Made by a program: the position numbers and the translations under genes. A DNA stretch of 5,509 nucleotides from an uncultured Clostridium sp. (GTDB lineage Bacteria > Bacillota > Clostridia > TANB77 > CAG-508): the NCBI GenBank assembly GCA_946008205.1, contig CAMGAZ010000112.1, positions 1-5,509 on the forward strand, given 5' to 3'. The notes under the pieces are model-generated. The model worked only from the letters and a program-made list of their open reading frames with translations, searched no databases and was not told where the DNA came from. Below are positions 1 through 4,990 of this stretch, one piece after another. How positions within the stretch are numbered: position 1 is the stretch's first letter; the number at the start of each line of letters is the position of its first letter.

Positions 1-527
1 TTTAAAGTATCAGAGATGTGGACGTGGGTTGTATAATGTCTCTTGGTTACAAGAGCGTCATATTCATCAGCAACGCTAATTATTCTTGCAACAAATGGAA
101 TCTTTTCTTTAGTTAGACCACTTGGATATCCAGAACCGTTTAGCGCTTCGTGATGGTATAAAGCTCCTTCGGCATAAGGCCTTAGTTTTAAGTCGTCCAT
201 ACACATTTTGTAGCCTAAAGTTGTATGGCTTTTCATGATTTCGTACTCTTCGTCTGTTAGAGGAGAGCCTTTACAAAGAATCTCGTATGGAATTTTAGAC
301 TTTCCTATATCGTGCAAGTAACCACATATGATGGCATGCACAGTAAATTTCTTGTTTAATTTTAGATATTGACAAATTCTACCACATAGATTTCCAACAT
401 TTTCAGAATGTTGTTTTGTAATCGAATCTAGTCGATCTAATATCGATAACTCATAGCGAATTTTGCTATCAAGGTTATATATTTTTATTGAAGTTGAATC
501 ATAAAAATCAAATTTTTCTTTATACAT
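1..527 (-). CDS. Stand-alone HD-GYP domain phosphohydrolase (5' part, 3' end beyond window)
   Basis: Likely hydrolyses cyclic di-GMP (or a related cyclic dinucleotide) in the cytoplasm, as HD-GYP proteins do. My reading of the minus strand gives 175 codons from ATG at 527-525, open to the window edge. Metal-site motifs appear in the family's order: H40, H72-D73 in YLHDIGK with K76, H101, the H125-H126-E127 triplet, G133-Y134-P135, and D154 in SVADEYDAL. LTKEKIPFVARI (138-149) is also typical. Only about 30 residues precede the domain, so there is no receiver or other sensor domain at the N terminus. The start is set by AAGGAG (complement of 534-539), six bases before the ATG. The motif reads HHEALNGSGYP, where the family usually has Asp instead of N130. 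The missing C terminus should hold the rest of the domain. It is divergent from acpP across about 250 bases. The family is certain from the motifs; substrate and activity are inferred. Confidence 0.93.
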   Translation of the reverse strand, partial: MYKEKFDFYDSTSIKIYNLDSKIRYELSILDRLDSITKQHSENVGNLCGRICQYLKLNKKFTVHAIICGYLHDIGKSKIPYEILCKGSPLTDEEYEIMKSHTTLGYKMCMDDLKLRPYAEGALYHHEALNGSGYPSGLTKEKIPFVARIISVADEYDALVTKRHYTTHVHISDTL

Positions 528-593
528 ATTTTTCTCCTTCGTAAATACTATAAAAATAATAACACTCAAAAAGAAAAAAGGCAATAGATACGT

Positions 594-620
594 GTTTATT
601 AATGTGGATTATTAATAAAC
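594..620. repeat. Perfect 10-bp inverted repeat abutting the operator
   Basis: GTTTATTAAT (594-603) and ATTAATAAAC (611-620) are perfect reverse complements around a 7-base spacer. The dyad directly touches the 621-636 palindrome and spans the predicted -10 box and start site of the minus-strand gene. It could be a second operator. As RNA on the minus strand it would be a weak all-A/U hairpin, and the T-rich run at 566-581 is too far from it for a classical terminator. An operator is therefore the better reading, but only by inference. Confidence 0.45.
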
Positions 621-636
621 TTGAACGAACGTTCAA
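608..636 (-). promoter_or_regulatory. Predicted promoter of the HD-GYP gene
   Basis: On the minus strand, TTGAAC (complement of 631-636) and AATAAT (complement of 608-613) are separated by exactly 17 bases. This resembles a sigma-70/SigA promoter with 4 of 6 and 5 of 6 consensus matches. The start of transcription would fall near 600, leaving a leader of about 73 bases before the ATG. Both promoter boxes lie inside dyads (594-620 and 621-636), which is what a repressed promoter looks like. Prediction only. Confidence 0.5.
621..636. promoter_or_regulatory. Palindromic operator candidate, TetR-like
   Basis: The 16-base TTGAACGAACGTTCAA has perfect 6-base arms (TTGAAC and GTTCAA) and contains the perfect palindrome GAACGTTC. 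Sites of this shape (TGAACG..CGTTCA) are typical of TetR/AcrR-family repressors. It covers the -35 box of the predicted HD-GYP promoter and lies 72 bases upstream of the acpP -35 box, so the HD-GYP gene is the more likely target. No regulator gene is visible in the window, so the protein that binds is unknown. Confidence 0.5.
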
Positions 637-708
637 AATGCGAAATGCTTTAAAATAGTAGTTTTCAGGATTTATAATAGTAAAAAATAAAAAGTTTATT
701 TATTTTGC

Positions 709-737
709 TTGACAATTAATTCAACTTGTATTATCTT
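709..737 (+). promoter_or_regulatory. Promoter of acpP
   Basis: TTGACA (709-714) is a perfect -35 box, followed after 17 bases by TATCTT (732-737) as the -10 box. Upstream, 681-708 is almost pure A/T and could act as an UP element. Transcription would start near 744, giving a short leader of about 37 bases with the ribosome binding site AGGGGGTG (763-770), ten bases before the ATG. A small dyad, CTTAT-GT-ATAAG (735-746), overlaps the start site. I see no match to the FapR or FabT sites that control fatty-acid genes in other Firmicutes. Confidence 0.75.
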
Positions 738-780
738 ATGTATAAGCAGAGAGTAATTTGAGAGGGGGTGAACTTACAAG

Positions 781-1023
781 ATGAGTTCAGAAGAAATATT
801 TGATAAAGTAAAATCAATAATAGTAGAGCAATTAGGAGTAACTGACACATCAGTTACAATGGAAGCTTCTTTTATAGATGATTTAGGAGCTGATTCATTA
901 GACATAGTAGAATTAATAATGGCACTAGAAGAAGAATTTGATACAGAAATCCCTGATGCTGATGCAGAAAAGATTGTAACAGTTGGTGACGTTGTTGACT
1001 ACATAAAGGATCATGTAGCTTAA
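781..1023 (+). CDS. acpP: Acyl carrier protein
   Basis: Carries growing acyl chains as thioesters on a 4'-phosphopantetheine arm during type II fatty-acid synthesis, and donates them for phospholipid synthesis; cytoplasmic. The 80-residue length is normal for the family. The attachment site is S39 in the classic GADSLDIVEL context (36-45), followed by the acidic recognition helix and EEEFDTEIPDADAEKI. The protein is strongly acidic, as expected. The ATG is supported by AGGGGGTG ten bases upstream. It has its own strong promoter and terminator, so it is probably a single-gene transcript. The fab genes and plsX, often linked to acpP, are not beside it here. The family is unmistakable from the sequence; its place as the main fatty-acid carrier, rather than a specialised one, is inferred from the acpP-rnc order. 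Confidence 0.97.
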   Translation: MSSEEIFDKVKSIIVEQLGVTDTSVTMEASFIDDLGADSLDIVELIMALEEEFDTEIPDADAEKIVTVGDVVDYIKDHVA

Positions 1024-1037
1024 GAAAAAATAAATTT

Positions 1038-1064
1038 GAAAGGTTAATGACCTTTCTTTTTTTT
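1038..1064 (+). terminator. Rho-independent terminator of acpP
   Basis: GAAAGGT (1038-1044) pairs perfectly with ACCTTTC (1050-1056) around a 5-base loop TAATG, followed directly by eight T (1057-1064). It starts 14 bases after the acpP stop codon. It separates acpP from rnc, which has its own promoter just downstream. Confidence 0.88.
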
Positions 1065-1077
1065 GGGTTGTGTGCTA

Positions 1078-1106
1078 TTTACAAATTGCAAAAAATGAGG
1101 TAATAT
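1078..1106 (+). promoter_or_regulatory. Predicted promoter of the rnc operon
   Basis: TTTACA (1078-1083) and TAATAT (1101-1106) are spaced by 17 bases, between the acpP terminator and rnc. Transcription would start near 1113, leaving a leader of under 20 bases. That is too short for the structured 5' leader through which RNase III autoregulates its own mRNA in E. coli. Prediction from consensus match and position. Confidence 0.65.
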
Positions 1107-1130
1107 ATAGATGTTATAGGAGATGAAGGA

Positions 1131-1814
1131 ATGTTTGATAAAAAAGATTTATCTGTATTAGAACAGAATATAGGATATAAATTTAAAGATATAAATTTAC
1201 TAAAAAATGCACTAACTCACACTTCCTATGCATACGAACACAAAGTTAAGAGTAATGAAAAGTTAGAATTCCTTGGGGACAGTATATTAGAATTCTTATC
1301 TAGTAAATTTATATATAATAATTATCCAAAATTAAAAGAAGGAGAAATGACTAAAGTTAGAGCTACTGTAGTGTGTGAAGAGAGCTTGTATAAAATTGCA
1401 GACAAGCATAATTTTAGTGATTTCTTGTATGTTGGAAAAAGTGAAATGATGCACCAAGGAAATAGGAAGGTAGCTATAATGGCAGACAGTGTAGAGGCTG
1501 TTATTGCAGCTATGTATTTCGATTCCGGATTAGAAGCTTGTGAAAAATTTATAGTTGATAATCTAAAAGAAGAGATAAAAATTGCAAGTCAAAATGTAGG
1601 AATGAAAGACCATAAAACTGTTTTGCAAGAAAAGTTGCAGGTGCATGGAAATGTTGATATTAAGTACGATATAATAAAAGAGTTTGGACCAGACCATGAT
1701 AAAACTTTTATTGCCGAAGTAAAATTGGATGGTAAAGTGTTAGCACAAGGAGAAGGAAAAACTAAAAAACAAGCAGAAATGGATGCAGCAGATAAAGCGT
1801 TAAAAACGTTATAA
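1131..1814 (+). CDS. rnc: Ribonuclease III
   Basis: Double-strand-specific endoribonuclease that processes ribosomal RNA precursors and cuts structured or antisense-paired mRNA; a homodimer needing magnesium. At 227 residues it matches the family's usual length. The catalytic domain (about 5-150) has the signature NEKLEFLGDSIL (42-53) with E43, E46 and D50, then E70 in KEGEM, and the catalytic pair D119 and E122 in ADSVEA. The C-terminal double-stranded-RNA-binding domain (about 159-227) starts at KDHKTVLQEKLQ and ends with GEGKTKKQAEMDAADKAL. All catalytic positions are present. The ATG follows GGAG (1119-1122) by eight bases. Only 29 bases separate it from the radical SAM gene, so the two are probably co-transcribed. 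Long hairpins elsewhere in the window (2889-2931, 4799-4954) are the type of structure this enzyme can cut, but no link is shown. Confidence 0.97.
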   Translation: MFDKKDLSVLEQNIGYKFKDINLLKNALTHTSYAYEHKVKSNEKLEFLGDSILEFLSSKFIYNNYPKLKEGEMTKVRATVVCEESLYKIADKHNFSDFLYVGKSEMMHQGNRKVAIMADSVEAVIAAMYFDSGLEACEKFIVDNLKEEIKIASQNVGMKDHKTVLQEKLQVHGNVDIKYDIIKEFGPDHDKTFIAEVKLDGKVLAQGEGKTKKQAEMDAADKALKTL

Positions 1815-1843
1815 TTATAGGTTATGGGTAGGAGGTAATAATA

Positions 1844-2881
1844 TTGAAAAAAGAATATATTATTCCAATATTTGTACCACATTTAGGATGTAAAAAATGT
1901 TGTACTTTTTGTAACCAAAGAACCATTAGTGGAGAGAAAAAACAAGTAACAGCGGAAGATGTGACTAAAACAATTGAATATTATCTGAACAACTTTAGAG
2001 ACGAAGATAAATATGTTGAGGTTGCATTTTTTGGAGGAAGCTTTACAGCAATAGAAAGAGAAAAACAAGAGGAATTACTTACAGCAGTTCAGCCTTATTT
2101 GAATGCTAAAAAAGTAGATAGTATACGTTTATCTACTAGACCAGATGCAATAGATAAATCTATATTAAAAATGCTTAAAAAATACCATGTAAAAACAATA
2201 GAGCTGGGAGTACAATCTTCAAATAATTACATATTAGCTAGATGTAAAAGAGGTCATAGCTTTGAAGATGTAATTAAAGCTTCTAAATTGATACGATTAT
2301 ATGGATTTAATCTAGGACATCAAATTATGGTCGGGCTTCCAGACAGCAACGAAAAAGATGATATACAGACGGCTAAAGACAGTATAAAATTAAAGCCTAA
2401 AATGGTAAGAATATACCCAGTTCTAGTAATAAAGGGGACTGAATTAGAAGAAGAGTATGAAAGAGGCGATTTTATGCCATTAACTGTTTCACAAGCAGTT
2501 GAACGTAGCAAAGAGATAGTAAAACTATATAGCCAAAAGCATATACAAATAATAAGAGTAGGACTACAAAATACGGACACAATAACAGATACTTCTAAGA
2601 CAGAAAGTGAGGTTGTTGCAGGGCCATATCATCCCGCCTTTGGACAACTAGTGGAGGATAGCATATGGTATGATAAAATTGTAGAAAAGATTAAAAAAAT
2701 CAATGCAAAAGTTATTAAAGTTGAAATAGAAGCAAATCCTAAGAATATAAATAATATAATAGGACATAAAAAAGAGAATATAAAAAAGCTGAGAGACACA
2801 TATGCTGTAATTGCCACAGTAAAGTCTAATGAAAAAATAAAACCTGGAAAGTTTAATTTAGATGTTCTAGAGGTAGCGTGA
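1844..2881 (+). CDS. Radical SAM protein, Elp3-like (no acetyltransferase domain)
   Basis: A [4Fe-4S] enzyme that cleaves S-adenosylmethionine to a 5'-deoxyadenosyl radical. The cluster motif is CxxxCxxC at C16, C20 and C23, with an extra C19. FFGGSF (62-67), LSTRPDAID (96-104), IELGVQS (119-125) and GHQIMVGLP (158-166) are the Elp3-like radical SAM signatures. Full Elp3 continues into a GNAT acetyltransferase domain; this 345-residue protein instead ends in a segment of about 75 residues, with AGPYHPAFGQLVE (259-271) and a KH-like stretch IIGHKKENIKKL (305-316). By homology to Elp3 (wobble uridine modification in tRNA) an RNA substrate is plausible, but the reaction is unknown. The start is TTG at 1844, chosen because AGGAGGT (1830-1836) is seven bases upstream and no in-frame ATG is suitably placed. 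It sits in an operon with rnc, as in several clostridia. Family confident, function open. Confidence 0.85.
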   Translation: MKKEYIIPIFVPHLGCKKCCTFCNQRTISGEKKQVTAEDVTKTIEYYLNNFRDEDKYVEVAFFGGSFTAIEREKQEELLTAVQPYLNAKKVDSIRLSTRPDAIDKSILKMLKKYHVKTIELGVQSSNNYILARCKRGHSFEDVIKASKLIRLYGFNLGHQIMVGLPDSNEKDDIQTAKDSIKLKPKMVRIYPVLVIKGTELEEEYERGDFMPLTVSQAVERSKEIVKLYSQKHIQIIRVGLQNTDTITDTSKTESEVVAGPYHPAFGQLVEDSIWYDKIVEKIKKINAKVIKVEIEANPKNINNIIGHKKENIKKLRDTYAVIATVKSNEKIKPGKFNLDVLEVA

Positions 2882-2888
2882 AATGTAT

Positions 2889-2931
2889 AAAATTACCTAT
2901 ATTTGCCAATAATGGAGATATAGGTGATTTT
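2889..2931 (+). promoter_or_regulatory. 14-bp hairpin covering the start region of the YitT-family gene
   Basis: AAAATTACCTATAT (2889-2902) pairs with ATATAGGTGATTTT (2918-2931) over 14 bp, with a single G-U (2894 with 2926), around a 15-base loop. It begins eight bases after the radical SAM stop codon. Its 3' arm contains the ribosome binding site AGGTGA (2922-2927) and the possible GTG start at 2924, and ends one base before the ATG at 2933. In mRNA this would hide the start site. The five T at 2928-2932 also make a weak terminator possible. Either role would reduce YitT-family expression relative to rnc. Confidence 0.55.
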
Positions 2932-2932
2932 T

Positions 2933-3841
2933 ATGAGAGATAAAAAAAGCAAAAAACAAAAAAAGATAAAAAAAGATATAGAAAGAATTTGTAATGTTAA
3001 GCAAAACGATATTAAGAAGCTTATAAGCGAATATCTATTTATAAGTCTGGGCTGTATTGTAATGGCTATGGGAGTATCGTTATTTTTGCTTCCAAATGAA
3101 TTATCAACAGGAGGCTTCTCTGGAATTGCAACAATACTATATTATTTATGTGGATTTCCTTTAGGAAGTACTATGTTAATATTAAACATACCTTTATTAT
3201 TAATTGCATATTTTAAAATAGGTAAACAGTTATTTTTTAGGTCAATATATGGAACTGTAATATTTTCCGTATTAGTGGACATTCTGGATAAGGTAGAGAC
3301 TTTAACACATGATAAGTTTCTAGGATGTATATATGGTGGAATTTTGATGGGAATAGGAACAGCAATTGTGTTAAAGTATAAAGCATCTACGGGTGGTTCA
3401 GATTTACTATCATATGTGATAAGAGCATATAAACCACAGTATAGATCGAGCAACTTAATCTTAGTGACTGATGCAATAATAATTACTTTAAATGTATTTT
3501 TCTTTAGAACAGTAGAAGTTGGATTATACTCCGCAATAGCGATATTTTTAATGGGAAAAATGATAGATTTAATATTTGAAGGCATAAACTTTACAAAGGT
3601 AGTTTTGATAATATCTCCAATGTATAAGGAGATTGCAGAAAAAATTGGAAATGAAGTGAACAGAGGAAGCACAGGACTATACTCGAGAGGAATGTACACA
3701 AATGAAGAAAAAATGACTTTGCTATGTGTGGGTTCTCGAACAGAATCTTATGTTATTGAAAGCATTGCAAAAAATGTGGATAGAACAGCATTCATAATTA
3801 TACTAAATGCAAGAGAGGTACTAGGAAAAGGATTTAAATAA
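2933..3841 (+). CDS. YitT family membrane protein (DUF161 plus DUF2179)
   Basis: Integral membrane protein of a widespread Firmicutes family whose function is not settled; some relatives are discussed as transporters. From the ATG it has 302 residues. It opens with a lysine-rich cytoplasmic tail (about 1-30), then roughly six hydrophobic segments (about 33-54, 65-95, 105-118, 130-148, 173-190 and 198-214), and ends in a soluble DUF2179 domain (about 218-302) with NRGSTGLYSRGMYTNEEK, a DRTAFIIILNAREV stretch and a final GKGF. The membrane part holds two related halves, each beginning with STGG (58-61 and 152-155). Two starts are possible: ATG 2933 with AGGTGA six bases upstream, or GTG 2924 with GGAG (2914-2917) six bases upstream, adding three residues. 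I prefer ATG. The gene lies 51 bases behind the radical SAM gene, across a hairpin. Family assignment is strong; substrate unknown. Confidence 0.9.
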   Translation: MRDKKSKKQKKIKKDIERICNVKQNDIKKLISEYLFISLGCIVMAMGVSLFLLPNELSTGGFSGIATILYYLCGFPLGSTMLILNIPLLLIAYFKIGKQLFFRSIYGTVIFSVLVDILDKVETLTHDKFLGCIYGGILMGIGTAIVLKYKASTGGSDLLSYVIRAYKPQYRSSNLILVTDAIIITLNVFFFRTVEVGLYSAIAIFLMGKMIDLIFEGINFTKVVLIISPMYKEIAEKIGNEVNRGSTGLYSRGMYTNEEKMTLLCVGSRTESYVIESIAKNVDRTAFIIILNAREVLGKGFK

Positions 3842-3854
3842 AATGACTTAAGTA

Positions 3855-3883
3855 TTGAAAAGTGAGTAATAAAATGTTTTAAT
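3855..3883 (+). promoter_or_regulatory. Predicted promoter of ogg
   Basis: TTGAAA (3855-3860) and TTTAAT (3878-3883) are spaced by 17 bases, each with 5 of 6 consensus matches. They lie in the 67-base gap between the YitT-family gene and ogg. Transcription would start near 3890, just before the ribosome binding site AGGAG (3898-3902), so the leader is very short. In such AT-rich DNA a chance match is possible. Confidence 0.45.
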
Positions 3884-3908
3884 AGGTATAGAGCAAAAGG
3901 AGTAAATA

Positions 3909-4787
3909 ATGGAGCAAACATATATAATAAATAATTGTAAATCATTTAAAGTAAAAGATGTATTTGATTGTGGACAATGTTTTAGATGGAATGAGCAAGA
4001 AGATGGAAGCTACACAGGAATTTTTGGCAACAATGTGCTAAATGTTAAGCAAGAGCCAGATGCTGAAGGCTATAAAATAATAATTTCAGGAGTATGTGAC
4101 GGAAATATAGAAAGTGTATGCAAAGAGTATTTTGATTTAAATAGAAATTATGAAGATATCAAAGGAAAACTATCTAGCATAGATGAGTATTTAGCCGAAA
4201 GTATTAGATACGGAGAAGGTATACGTATACTTAATCAAGATTTATGGGAAATGATTATCTCTTTTATAGTATCTGCAAATAATAATATTCCTCGAATAAA
4301 AGGAATAATAGATAGAATGGCTAAAAAGTATGGAAATGAAATAGAATTCAGGGGCAAAGTTTATTATACTTTCCCAACTGTAGAGGCTCTATCAACAGCT
4401 ACTATAGAAGATTTACGAGCTTTAGGACTTGGCTTTAGAGATAAATACATTTATGAAACTACTAAGAAGATAAAATATGGAGAAGTAAGTTTAGAAAAAA
4501 TGCGAAAAGAGAAAGATACAGCCAAGATTAGAAAACAATTATTAGCGCTATCAGGGGTTGGCCCTAAAGTAGCAGATTGTATACTACTATTTTCAACATT
4601 AAAAAGATTTGAAGTTTTTCCAATAGACGTTTGGGTGAGAAGAGTAATGAATGATTTGTACATACATAATCCAGATGAATCAAAAGTAAATAAAAAAGAG
4701 ATTGAACAATTAGCCAAAGAGAAATTCGGAAAACTAGAAGGGATTGCACAACAATATCTATTTTATTGGAAAAGAGAAAATACTTAG
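3909..4787 (+). CDS. ogg: 8-oxoguanine DNA glycosylase/AP lyase, Ogg1 type
   Basis: Removes 8-oxoguanine from DNA and, as a bifunctional glycosylase, can nick the resulting abasic site; first step of base excision repair. The protein has 292 residues. The N-terminal domain carries CGQCFRW (21-27), matching the GQSFRW segment of human OGG1 that contacts the oxidised base. SFIVSANNNIPRIKG (118-132) matches the NNNIARI loop that reads the opposite cytosine. The helix-hairpin-helix GPD signature LSGVGPKVADC (214-224) gives the catalytic lysine K220, and FPIDVWVRR (237-245) gives the catalytic aspartate D240. Q281 and F285 in AQQYLF match the base-pocket Gln and Phe of human OGG1. F176 stands where the human enzyme has Tyr203. 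Correspondences are from memory of the human sequence. AGGAG six bases upstream supports the ATG. Few bacteria outside clostridia and relatives carry this eukaryote-like type; most use MutM. Confidence 0.94.
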   Translation: MEQTYIINNCKSFKVKDVFDCGQCFRWNEQEDGSYTGIFGNNVLNVKQEPDAEGYKIIISGVCDGNIESVCKEYFDLNRNYEDIKGKLSSIDEYLAESIRYGEGIRILNQDLWEMIISFIVSANNNIPRIKGIIDRMAKKYGNEIEFRGKVYYTFPTVEALSTATIEDLRALGLGFRDKYIYETTKKIKYGEVSLEKMRKEKDTAKIRKQLLALSGVGPKVADCILLFSTLKRFEVFPIDVWVRRVMNDLYIHNPDESKVNKKEIEQLAKEKFGKLEGIAQQYLFYWKRENT

Positions 4788-4798
4788 AATAAATTTAA

Positions 4799-4954
4799 TG
4801 GTTTTAGCGATTTATATATTTTTTGAAATTCAATGACTTGTCCTTGGCTTAAATAGTTTTATCTCTAAGCCATAAATGGCAAGAGCTAAAACTATTTGCG
4901 ACGGCGGAAAGCTGCGCATTGAATTTTCAAAAGATATATAAATTGCTGAAACCA
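4799..4954 (+). repeat. 156-nt inverted-repeat element, probable structured RNA or MITE-like palindrome
   Basis: This fills most of the 203-base gap between ogg and addB. The outer stem pairs 4799-4835 with 4917-4954: 37 base pairs and one bulged T (4927). The only non-Watson-Crick pairs are 4805-4948, 4809-4944 and 4820-4933, all G-U on the plus strand. Inside are two hairpins. One pairs 4851-4873 with 4876-4897 (AAATAGTTTTA with TAAAACTATTT, then CTCT with AGAG, then GCCAT with ATGGC), with one mismatch and a small internal loop. The other, 4898-4917, is GC-rich (GCG-CGGC with GCTG-CGC, loop GGAAA, bulged A4901). Left over is a single-stranded stretch, 4836-4850. No T tract follows, so it is not a normal terminator. 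No ORF is present. I do not recognise a named RNA family. Confidence 0.75.
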
Positions 4955-4990
4955 AAAAAATAACAAGATATAGCAAGGAAGAGAATGTTT

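Noticed and set aside
566..620. Terminator on the minus strand formed by the 594-620 hairpin and the T-rich run
   Set aside because: The T-rich run starts more than ten bases after the stem and the stem is all A/U apart from its end pair, so it would not terminate well. It also lies upstream of a gene, not after one.
638..780. Fatty-acid regulator site (FapR or FabT type) upstream of acpP
   Set aside because: I looked for TTAGTAC..GTACTAA and TTTGA-TATCAAA type sites near the acpP promoter and found neither.
1589..1882. Minus-strand open frame of 97 codons overlapping rnc
   Set aside because: It lies antisense to the conserved double-stranded-RNA-binding domain of rnc, has low-complexity Phe/Tyr/Ser-rich composition and resembles no family; a shadow of the real gene. 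The same applies to the minus-strand frames at 1883-2068, 2320-2580, 2629-2817, 3142-3699, 3748-3945, 4451-4717, 4564-4749 and 5152-5334.
4799..4960. Rho-independent terminator for ogg
   Set aside because: The stem is far longer than a terminator and is followed on the plus strand by an A-rich run, not T. On the minus strand no gene ends here.
4943..4972. addB promoter, TTGCTG with GATATA
   Set aside because: The boxes are poor matches with an 18-base spacer, and the -35 lies inside the long stem; not better than chance in this AT-rich DNA.
4788..4990. Small protein gene in the ogg-addB gap
   Set aside because: No open frame with a ribosome binding site spans it; the sequence is explained by inverted repeats.
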